13,043 nucleotides of DNA, from the NCBI GenBank assembly GCA_002352055.1, contig DEHS01000091.1, positions 1-13,043 of the forward strand, read 5' to 3'. The notes under the pieces are model-generated. The model searched no databases. It had not been told where the DNA came from and saw only the letters and a program-made list of their open reading frames with translations. Origin of the DNA: Legionellaceae bacterium UBA2794. Its GTDB lineage: Bacteria > Pseudomonadota > Gammaproteobacteria > Legionellales > Legionellaceae. Position numbers and translations under genes: made by a program. Positions 6,046-12,049 of the stretch are shown here, piece by piece (positions within the stretch are counted from its first letter, which is position 1; each line of letters opens with the position of its first letter).

Positions 6046-8271
6046 CTATAATTTGGGAAGAACTTTATCCATCCACCTGGGAAGATACCAGTTCCAACTT
6101 TTAAAAAGTGCCATAGTAGCCGGCACCAGTAGTGTCCTGATCAAGAAAGCATCCACAAAAATCGCGACCGCAATACCCAGCCCGAACGCTTTTACCATTA
6201 ACACGTGAGCTACCAGAAAAGAAATACAGATAAAAATTACTATAATCGCGGCACTGGTGATAATACGACTGCTTTTCTCAATCCCAAAAATAATGCTTTT
6301 TTCATTATCCCCGCACTCTTCATAAGCTTCTTTTATACGGGTTAATAAAAAAACTTCATAATCAATGGAAAATCCGAACAAAGCACAAAAAATAATCACC
6401 AATAAACTAATATCCAGCATTCCCTGGGGTTGAAAATCTAATAATTCATGGAGGTACCCAAACTGAAAGACTAGCACCAGCGCCCCATAACAAGCACTCA
6501 AACTTAAAATATTCATAATAATTGCCTTTAAAGGCAAAAATAAAGAGCGAAGAAGAATGAGCAAAATAAGGTACGTAAGCACCAAGATCCATAAAATGGC
6601 ATAGGGCAGGATCTTGGAAATAGTCGCCAAAACATCTTTGTTAATTATTGGAGTTCCGGTTAATTGCATGGAAATGCCATACCCACCTGAAGTAGCGCGT
6701 AATTCTTTGGTTAATTGGTTCATTTGTGGGGTATTTACTGGATATTTACTGATAACGGTCATCACGGTTAGAAATTTGCCCGTCGTAGTATCTAACAATG
6801 CTTTTATATCACTATCCATTTTGCTCTTCGGGAGGTGGTATAACTGATAATATTGTTTTGGGGTAAGCTTGGGGTTAGTAGTAACGATGCTTTCCACGTT
6901 TTTGATTAAGGGATTATCTTTCAATCGATGTGCCAAATCATATAAACGGGCAATATTTTTCGGGGAAATGATGGTGCTAGGCTTGGATTGAATAGAAATA
7001 AGGACTGGACTTAATTCGTTTTCGTTAAATTTCTGAGCATAAATATTATAAAACGCTAGATATTCTGAATGTACTGGGAGTATGCGGTAATCAGATACTC
7101 CAAATTTTGCTGATAAAAAGGGATACCCCAGTAGTAATAAAAAGATAAGAGTAAAAATAAAGGTAATTCGCGGGGCATGGACAATTTTTTCAGCTAGCCA
7201 ATGCCAGAAATTATGACGTTTTTCTTTATTTTTTCTGGGTAACGTTACAGGCAGCAAATTGATTTTCTTTCCCAATATGCTAAGCAGTGCAGGTAAAACC
7301 AAGATGGCGGTTAATGCCGCAATAAAAACCGCAGTCAGGCCACCGACCGCTACGGAAAATAAAATATTTATGGGAAATAATAACAACGCGCTGAGGCTGG
7401 CAAACACGGCCAGCCCACTAAAAAAAATTGCTTTGCCTGCGGTGGCCTCGGTGACTGCAATGGCTTCAACTATATCCTGGTTTTTTTCAAGCTCATCTCG
7501 AAAACGATATATTATAAATAGCGAATAATCCAGACTCAGACACAATCCTAACAGTAACGCTATATTTAAAGTAAAAATGGATAAGGTAAATAAATGCCCC
7601 AAAAAATAAAGGATAGTGAGAATTATTAACGCACATCCACCTCCAAGAATGATGGGGATAAATGCAGCGAGCACTGTTCTGAATACTAAAATCAATACAA
7701 TAATCGCCAAAGGCGCTGCAATAAAATCGGCTCGATATAAATCGGTCTGCGTCTGTTTATTCACATTTTCAATAAAAATTGGCGCACCACCTATATGAAG
7801 AGACATTCCAGGAGGTGTGCTTACTGATGCTATAAATTGTTTCAATAAGGCATCATTGATGGGTTCATCATCTTTAATTATGACCACTACATAGCTGGTG
7901 TGCTTGTCTTTTGATATTTGATTTTTGTTACTTTCAGGATAGATAACTTCATGAGCTAGAGGAAATTCTTTTAATTTTGCCAAAGATTTTTTTAATTTAT
8001 TTTTATATTCCTTGCTAGTCGCAAGAAGCGTATCACTGTGATATATGATTAGAAATTTATTATCGTTATCGTAGCCTAGTCTTTGATTAATTAATTCTTC
8101 TGTTTGGGCGCTTTGTGAGCCCTCATCAACAAAGCCAGTTGTTTTAAACGGGCTTACAATGTTAGGCAGAAAAGGAAGACAACCGAATACAATGAGTACC
8201 CAAAGTATTAGAGCAACCCAGCGGTAGTAGTAGATAAATTTCCCTAATCGATAGAACCATGTTTGGTGCAT
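6046..8271 (-). CDS. MMPL/RND-superfamily inner-membrane exporter
   Basis: The 741-residue protein has the two-fold RND layout. TM1 (about 16-36) is followed by a large periplasmic loop (about 37-183), then five membrane segments (about 184-204, 205-225, 233-255, 281-301, 306-333). The second half repeats this: TM at 368-386, periplasmic loop to about 552, then segments at about 553-575, 577-602, 618-643, 668-690 and 695-722. Both signature motifs with the proton-relay Asp-Tyr pair are present: GLCLSLDYSLFIIYRFRDEL (D248) and LFGFSIDYEVFLLTRIKEAY (D637). LTGTP at 538-541 matches the loop motif of the family. Length and layout fit proton-driven MMPL/YdfJ-type (COG2409) transporters of lipids or toxic compounds; the substrate is unknown. 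ATG 8271 has only a weak GGA upstream. It has its own promoter and operator-like palindrome. Confidence 0.93.
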   Translation of the reverse strand: MHQTWFYRLGKFIYYYRWVALILWVLIVFGCLPFLPNIVSPFKTTGFVDEGSQSAQTEELINQRLGYDNDNKFLIIYHSDTLLATSKEYKNKLKKSLAKLKEFPLAHEVIYPESNKNQISKDKHTSYVVVIIKDDEPINDALLKQFIASVSTPPGMSLHIGGAPIFIENVNKQTQTDLYRADFIAAPLAIIVLILVFRTVLAAFIPIILGGGCALIILTILYFLGHLFTLSIFTLNIALLLGLCLSLDYSLFIIYRFRDELEKNQDIVEAIAVTEATAGKAIFFSGLAVFASLSALLLFPINILFSVAVGGLTAVFIAALTAILVLPALLSILGKKINLLPVTLPRKNKEKRHNFWHWLAEKIVHAPRITFIFTLIFLLLLGYPFLSAKFGVSDYRILPVHSEYLAFYNIYAQKFNENELSPVLISIQSKPSTIISPKNIARLYDLAHRLKDNPLIKNVESIVTTNPKLTPKQYYQLYHLPKSKMDSDIKALLDTTTGKFLTVMTVISKYPVNTPQMNQLTKELRATSGGYGISMQLTGTPIINKDVLATISKILPYAILWILVLTYLILLILLRSLFLPLKAIIMNILSLSACYGALVLVFQFGYLHELLDFQPQGMLDISLLVIIFCALFGFSIDYEVFLLTRIKEAYEECGDNEKSIIFGIEKSSRIITSAAIIVIFICISFLVAHVLMVKAFGLGIAVAIFVDAFLIRTLLVPATMALFKSWNWYLPRWMDKVLPKL

Positions 8272-8290
8272 GTTCTAGAGTCCGTTCCCT

Positions 8291-8304
8291 ATAGACGCGT
8301 CTAT
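8291..8304. promoter_or_regulatory. 14-bp perfect palindrome, candidate repressor operator
   Basis: ATAGACG-CGTCTAT is perfectly symmetrical and lies 20 bp before the exporter ATG, across the transcription start predicted from the -10 at 8307-8312. That is a classic place for a repressor to block RNA polymerase. TetR-family operators, including those of drug exporters, often look like this, but no regulator gene is in the window, so the family is a guess. Confidence 0.5.
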
Positions 8305-8306
8305 TT

Positions 8307-8335
8307 ATAATACATTTTAGTATTAAATTAGGCAA
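8307..8335 (-). promoter_or_regulatory. Sigma-70-type promoter of the exporter gene
   Basis: On the minus strand TTGCCT (8330-8335, 4/6 to the -35 consensus) and TATTAT (8307-8312, 5/6 to the -10 consensus) are separated by exactly 17 bp. Transcription would start near 8300, giving a short leader to ATG 8271. It lies in the 97-bp gap after the beta-barrel gene. Confidence 0.5.
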
Positions 8336-8368
8336 AGTGCTTGATTAGTTTTAATTTTTATCAAACAT

Positions 8369-9031
8369 TTAGAAAATATATGCCAGACGGATAGAAGCAG
8401 AATAAAGAAACGGAATATATGATGAGGTGGGTTCGAGCTGCGAGTCACCAAATCCAGCGGTATAGTTTCCGCCTATCTCAGACATGAGATGATCAGACAG
8501 ACGAAAATTGAAGCCTACACCAAATGTTGGGCTGAGGAGCCATTGATCAATTAAAAAGTCTTTTCTATGTACCTCTGCAATACCAGCACTGGAAAACACT
8601 CTTATCTTGGAATTGGGGATAACAAGCATTATTTTGCCCATCAGATTGACTGTTTCGGTCTGGGTGTTTAATACATGTAGTCCATTATTATTGAAACTGA
8701 ATAAACTCATTGTGTCAAAATAGACCTTAGCCTCTGGATACTTCGTATAGCCGGCTTCAACAGCAAAATAAGGACTAAATTCAAAACCAGTAAAAAGTCC
8801 CCAGACAAGCCCCCCTTCTCTAACCTGTAAGGGAGTGGACAGTACCAGGGCCATATTTTGATTTTCTTTAGCAGGAACTAAACCATTCCACGTGGTTGAC
8901 CCAAAACCACCCAAGCCTCCAGCGTATAGAGAATGTTGAGGCGCTGCTGCTCCCGTTGTTCCAGCACAACAATTAAACCCTACAAAAAATAAATATGCTG
9001 GGAAGAACAACGGTAACAGTTTTTTAAACAC
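8369..9031 (-). CDS. Outer-membrane beta-barrel protein
   Basis: The 220-residue protein has an N-terminal signal peptide (KK at 3-4, hydrophobic core to about residue 19, likely cut after C-C-A at 21-23). The mature part is rich in alternating hydrophobic and polar strands with glycines and aromatics (LYAGGLGGFG, LFTGFEFSPYFAVEAGYTKY, PTFGVGFNFRLSDHLMSEIG, ASIRLAYIF). It ends in a C-terminal phenylalanine, the usual outer-membrane assembly signal. Size and pattern suit an eight-stranded OmpA/OmpW-like barrel. The start is GTG at 9031; an in-frame TAA lies 12 nt upstream, so no longer start exists, and the Shine-Dalgarno (AAGAG) is weak. It follows the cysteine-rich gene by 20 bp, so co-transcription is likely. 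Role unknown: surface structure, adhesion or a porin-like function are all possible. Confidence 0.85.
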   Translation of the reverse strand: MFKKLLPLFFPAYLFFVGFNCCAGTTGAAAPQHSLYAGGLGGFGSTTWNGLVPAKENQNMALVLSTPLQVREGGLVWGLFTGFEFSPYFAVEAGYTKYPEAKVYFDTMSLFSFNNNGLHVLNTQTETVNLMGKIMLVIPNSKIRVFSSAGIAEVHRKDFLIDQWLLSPTFGVGFNFRLSDHLMSEIGGNYTAGFGDSQLEPTSSYIPFLYSASIRLAYIF

Positions 9032-9051
9032 AATAGGATACTCTTAGATGA

Positions 9052-9393
9052 TTATTGGCATGCTTTTCGAGTTGAACTGCATAATCTTCCTCGTGAATCT
9101 GCCCCTCCGAAAAGGTAACAATTCCAATTGTCCATGCAATCTTGAGTTGAGGTATAGTGTTGAAACTCGCAAGCTTTTTGTAGCGATCCAAAAGTGCTCA
9201 ACATACGATTATATAAAGCTTTCATATCTTGACACATGCCAGACGGTAAGCCTGAAGAGGTGCAATAACAGGTTGCTGCTGTTTTAAATGTAGGACAAAA
9301 GCCTGGATTATCAGTTGGTAAAGCATTAGTACAGGCAGCAAATCCAGAAATACTAAAAATGCAAGTAATTAATATTAATATCTTTTTCATCAT
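9052..9393 (-). CDS. Small secreted cysteine-rich protein
   Basis: The 113-residue protein starts with a clear signal peptide (MMKK, then a hydrophobic stretch to about residue 18). Cleavage could fall after A19 or A20, or at C21 as a lipoprotein; the box GFAAC fits lipoproteins imperfectly because it has F at -3. The mature part has ten cysteines (21, 33, 42, 44, 54, 75, 86, 92, 105, 112), an even number suggesting up to five disulfides formed in the periplasm, with short conserved-looking motifs (CYCTS, DCMDNWNCY). It resembles a small periplasmic or secreted family I associate with Legionella, function unknown. Two adjacent ATGs exist; AAGG lies 8 nt before the first. It is the first gene of a likely operon with the beta-barrel gene. 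Confidence 0.82.
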   Translation of the reverse strand: MMKKILILITCIFSISGFAACTNALPTDNPGFCPTFKTAATCYCTSSGLPSGMCQDMKALYNRMLSTFGSLQKACEFQHYTSTQDCMDNWNCYLFGGADSRGRLCSSTRKACQ

Positions 9394-9709
9394 TCCATGA
9401 CCTTAAATTTGTAAACTCCTTAGGACTTTATCAGAAAAAAAAAGCATTTCAAAATAAAAAATTAGTAATTTTGTAATTTTATTTTTCTAGAAAAATGGAT
9501 AATGGCGTTTGCAAGAGAGTTTCTGGCAAGTTTTCTCTGAAATCATTATATCAAATAATTATATTCATTACCTATTGAGTGGTACGTGTAAGTGCTTTGG
9601 TATCAATGTGATCTTTCAAGATTCAGGAAAATTCTTCTTGGGGTATTCGCAATATCCTTTTTCAAAAAAATGCATTCGTAATACCCCTTATGATTTTACC
9701 TCTAAAGCC
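9394..9709. other. AT-rich intergenic region with palindromes
   Basis: This region lies between the end of the 540-codon gene and the start of the cysteine-rich gene, both leftward. It holds a 16-bp perfect palindrome ATTTTTCTAGAAAAAT (9481-9496), a long inverted repeat (9640-9687) and a hairpin at the upstream gene's stop (9708-9722). No good -35/-10 pair for the downstream operon stands out. A TTG-started frame of 93 codons on the plus strand is judged spurious. Confidence 0.6.
9640..9687. repeat. Long inverted repeat, possible terminator or cruciform
   Basis: GGGGTATT (9640-9647) pairs with AATACCCC (9680-9687). After a 3x3 internal loop, AAT (9651-9653) pairs with ATT (9674-9676). The loop contains TTTTTCAAAAAAA, which could pair internally. 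It is 22 nt downstream of the 540-codon gene's stop and could end its transcript, though no clean T-run follows on the minus strand. Confidence 0.4.
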
Positions 9710-9722
9710 TCAATTATTGAGG
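9708..9722. terminator. Weak hairpin at the stop of the 540-codon gene
   Basis: CCTCAAT-T-ATTGAGG is a 7-bp perfect inverted repeat overlapping the TGA stop at 9710-9712. There is no T-run after it on the minus strand and the spacer is one base, so the stem would open to form a loop. Terminator function is uncertain. Confidence 0.25.
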
Positions 9723-11332
9723 AGAAATCTTATATCAGATTTACTGCCTTTATCCTCTTCTTGAGATTGATTCTTTCGTGCTGGGGCTAAATTAAAAAGG
9801 CTAATTCCTGGTGCTTGTAATTTTCCTGTATTTTGAGTCTTTTTATCGGTAGCCTGCTTTAAATTCTCGGGCACCGGTTGTTGCTTTGCAATGCTTGTCG
9901 TCAGATTATTTCGGGAATAATCCAGACTTGACGCTATGGATTGAGGGGGAGAATTTTGTATGTTATTAAATGTAACATTTCCAACAAAACCGTAAAAGTT
10001 AAACAAAGCAGGCGGATTACCGTTGTGGGAAAAACCATCATTAAAATTTGTTGGTAACGACTTTTCCTCATGTCCAGATTCGACCATAATGGAAACTGAT
10101 TGTGAATTCTTCAACCCATCGTTTGAGTTCGGCTTAGAAGTCATTTTATCCTTTTCTTCATTACTCTTCTTTTCCAAAGCTTTAATTTCATCAAGAATTA
10201 TTCTTTCGAGGAATTGAAATACGGCTTTCTTAAGATTTTTGGGCTCAAAAGTTGTTTTTTGAATTTCCTGCTTGATAGTATTCAGGATTTTTTCGTCACT
10301 CGCTATCATAATGATGTATTTACTTTCGAGTTTATTAATTATTCTAAAAAATCCATTATTTTTCTTGACTTGTGATCCAATATTATTTTTTAAGTCAGGC
10401 CCAATCGCATCATAAATCTTTTTCAAAGCCATAAATGCCTGATACGAATATTTTGAGAAAAGATCTTTTATTTGTGGGGGTGATAAATAGTTACTTAAAC
10501 AGTTTAGCGTAATAAGAAATGGATACATTTGCGGTTTTTCAACTAAATAGCATATATCGATATCTGCCAGCTTATTTGATTTATCTAAGAATTTACCACA
10601 AAAATTAGACTTAACCTCCTCACTATCCGATAAATCTGAAAGAATGTTATGAATTTCTTTAGCGGTAGATTCAACATCCTCGATTTTTTCCAAGTGTAGA
10701 AAGCTAATTTTATTTACAGTTTTATTTTTTTCCACGATTTTTTTTAGTGTATTAACAAAATAGTCCTGATTCGTTATTGATTCACTGATTGAATCCACGG
10801 GAGTATTAGTTGCTGGTACTCGAGTAATTTTTTCCGGAGTGTTCCGTTGTACATTCGAACTATTCCCGTGTGGATTTTTCCAGGAATAAAAACCTTTTAA
10901 CGCATTCTTTTCATTAATTTTTATCTCAGGAACGGGTTTTTCAAAAGTTTTTGATTCTTTATTTTCAAAAGTCTTGAGTTTTTTAGGTCTGATGTCCATA
11001 AATACTTCAACATCATCATTAACACTGCGCTTGCGTTTTTTATCACAAGGTGTATTAATGTTATTCCCAATCGCTTCCAAATCAGCAGTAATCACTTTTT
11101 GTTGTTCTGCTATGAGCGCGGATTGCTTTAAACAAGTGAGGATATTAGCCAATTTCTTTTGAAATTTATTTAACACCTTTGGATTTTGCTCATTTTTTAA
11201 TAAAGCAATAGCTTCCAGAACCTCATTGAAGTCATTATTATTAATAGCTGTGCAAATTTGTTCGTATATTTTACTCATAATGCATAATTTTTGATTTGGT
11301 TTGCACATAATATAAACCAATTTTGATTTCAT
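9710..11332 (-). CDS. Effector-like protein with nuclear-localisation-type patch
   Basis: The 540-residue protein starts at ATG 11332, with AAGGTG 5 nt upstream; the alternative ATG at 11278 (residue 19) has no Shine-Dalgarno, so the longer form is preferred. There is no signal peptide or membrane span. Residues 20-90 are helical. KKRKR at 98-102 and RPKKLK at 115-120 form a basic pair that resembles a bipartite or monopartite eukaryotic nuclear localisation signal. Residues about 185-400 look like a folded helical domain. Residues 400-530 are polar, low complexity and likely disordered. The tail QSQEEDKGSKSDIRFLLNN has a glutamate patch and end-proximal leucines, as many Dot/Icm substrates do. 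I do not recognise the family. Nuclear targeting and secretion are inferences from short motifs. Confidence 0.85.
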   Translation of the reverse strand: MKSKLVYIMCKPNQKLCIMSKIYEQICTAINNNDFNEVLEAIALLKNEQNPKVLNKFQKKLANILTCLKQSALIAEQQKVITADLEAIGNNINTPCDKKRKRSVNDDVEVFMDIRPKKLKTFENKESKTFEKPVPEIKINEKNALKGFYSWKNPHGNSSNVQRNTPEKITRVPATNTPVDSISESITNQDYFVNTLKKIVEKNKTVNKISFLHLEKIEDVESTAKEIHNILSDLSDSEEVKSNFCGKFLDKSNKLADIDICYLVEKPQMYPFLITLNCLSNYLSPPQIKDLFSKYSYQAFMALKKIYDAIGPDLKNNIGSQVKKNNGFFRIINKLESKYIIMIASDEKILNTIKQEIQKTTFEPKNLKKAVFQFLERIILDEIKALEKKSNEEKDKMTSKPNSNDGLKNSQSVSIMVESGHEEKSLPTNFNDGFSHNGNPPALFNFYGFVGNVTFNNIQNSPPQSIASSLDYSRNNLTTSIAKQQPVPENLKQATDKKTQNTGKLQAPGISLFNLAPARKNQSQEEDKGSKSDIRFLLNN

Positions 11333-11567
11333 TTAAACACCTTGAAGAAAAAAAAATCAAACAATCTTGGAAAAATCCATAAAAACTTAAAAATACAATT
11401 GCTCTAATCATTTAAATTATTTAATAAAATCGACGTTAGAGCTAAATGAATAGAGCTATTACGATTTGTCTACAGGAATTGATTATTACATTTTTATAAA
11501 CAATAAAACTTAATGCCAATTTTTTGACTATACTAAAAATATATTTATCAACCTTTGAGAAATAATC
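11333..11567. other. Divergent intergenic region with TAGAGC sites
   Basis: This region is shared by the leftward 540-codon gene and the rightward double-glycine peptide gene. TAGAGCT occurs at 11437-11443 and 11451-11457, a 14-bp period, with the inverse GCTCTA at 11401-11406, which could be a shared operator. Weak promoter candidates for the peptide gene are TTGATT (11479-11484) with AATAAA (11502-11507) at 17 bp spacing, and a lone TATACT at 11529-11534. Confidence 0.4.
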
Positions 11568-11738
11568 ATGAAAAAGTCTAAACGAAAAATTGCTAAATCA
11601 GATAAAATGTCGCCTGAAAAATTAAAAAATATTTCCGGGGGAAATCAAGTAACTAGAGGATTTGAAAGAATGCCTACTTTAGATCCACAGCAGGTTTTGG
11701 ATGCATTAAAAAATAGACGAAATAATCGTAATTCTTAG
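11568..11738 (+). CDS. Double-glycine-leader peptide (bacteriocin- or signal-like precursor)
   Basis: This 56-codon gene starts at ATG 11568, with GAGAA about 6-10 nt upstream, and ends with TAG. Residues 1-25 form a leader with a lysine-rich start (MKKSKRKIAKSDK) followed by MSPEKLKNISGG. Counted back from a cut after G25, S is at -11, M at -12, L at -7, I at -4 and GG at -2/-1, matching the consensus recognised by C39 peptidase domains of peptide-exporting ABC transporters. The predicted core (26-56) has 31 residues, is basic, has no cysteine, and ends in an Arg/Asn-rich tail (LKNRRNNRNS). It could be a microcin-like bacteriocin, a pheromone, or another exported peptide. No transporter or immunity gene is seen nearby. 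The gene stands alone between effector-type genes. The leader match is strong; function is inferred. Confidence 0.75.
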   Translation: MKKSKRKIAKSDKMSPEKLKNISGGNQVTRGFERMPTLDPQQVLDALKNRRNNRNS

Positions 11739-11929
11739 TACAGCTGCCTGGCAGGGTATATCGCCGCTCATGTATTATTTCCCAGGTTATCCTACTAATC
11801 ATTTTTTGTGTTCAATCCTGGCTTTTTGTAAAGCATTCCTGCCCTATAAATCGATACACATTTTATACCATGGTATTGAAACATAATACCTTAAACTTAA
11901 CGAGAATATGTTTGATTTTGTAAAAAGAT

Positions 11930-11962
11930 TGCTTTTTAACCTATAAAGCGCTTTAAAAAGCA
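11930..11962. repeat. 10-bp inverted repeat
   Basis: TGCTTTTTAA and TTAAAAAGCA are exact reverse complements around a 13-nt loop. On the minus strand a CTTTTT run follows soon after, so it could stop leftward transcription, but no leftward gene ends here. Confidence 0.45.
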
Positions 11963-11984
11963 CAATGCCAAAAATTGAATCACA

Positions 11985-12001
11985 ATTAAGGTTCTCTTAA
12001 T
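11985..12001 (+). promoter_or_regulatory. PmrA-like box
   Basis: ATTAAG-GTTCT-CTTAAT matches the YTTAAK-N5-YTTAAK direct repeat (11-bp period) of PmrA response regulators at 11 of 12 positions. The second half extends as CTTAATACT, one mismatch from the Legionella half-site cTTAATatT. It lies 10 bp upstream of the -10 hexamer and replaces a recognisable -35, as expected for an activator-dependent promoter. PmrA controls many Dot/Icm effector genes in Legionella. Confidence 0.6.
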
Positions 12002-12011
12002 ACTACGTATG

Positions 12012-12017
12012 TATAAT
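12012..12017 (+). promoter_or_regulatory. -10 hexamer of the right-edge gene
   Basis: A perfect TATAAT lies about 33 bp before ATG 12050, giving a short predicted leader. No -35 match is present at 16-18 bp spacing; the PmrA-like box occupies that side. The hexamer is inside an imperfect 26-bp palindrome (11996-12021, CTTAAT...ATTAAG). Confidence 0.55.
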
Positions 12018-12049
12018 TAAGTTGTATATGATTTGTATCGAGAACTTTA

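Larger units (their letters stand above)
11739..12049. other. Intergenic region upstream of the right-edge gene
   Basis: Besides the promoter elements listed separately, this stretch contains a 12-bp palindrome ATACCATGGTAT (11865-11876) and an inverted repeat TGCTTTTTAA (11930-11939) / TTAAAAAGCA (11953-11962) with a 13-nt loop holding AAAGCGC. CTGCCTGGCAG lies just after the peptide gene (about 11744-11754) and is nearly symmetrical, but has no T-run. A 38-codon frame at 11770-11886 lacks a ribosome binding site and is not called. Confidence 0.5.

Noticed and set aside
6614..7798. Plus-strand frames inside the exporter gene
   Set aside because: They are shadows of the long minus-strand MMPL frame, which has all expected motifs and membrane segments.
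9509..9790. 93-codon plus-strand frame downstream of the 540-codon gene
   Set aside because: It starts with TTG without a Shine-Dalgarno, includes the inverted repeats at 9640-9722 and overlaps the end of the real gene on the other strand.
11770..11886. 38-codon frame just after the double-glycine peptide, a possible immunity or partner gene
   Set aside because: There is no ribosome binding site before its ATG, no clear membrane span, and it contains palindromic DNA. Considered only because of its position.
11991..12045. GTTCTC (11991-11996) and GAGAAC (12040-12045) as an mRNA hairpin hiding the ribosome site of the right-edge gene
   Set aside because: The predicted transcript from TATAAT 12012-12017 starts near 12024 and would not contain the left arm. 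The PmrA-box reading explains the left arm better.
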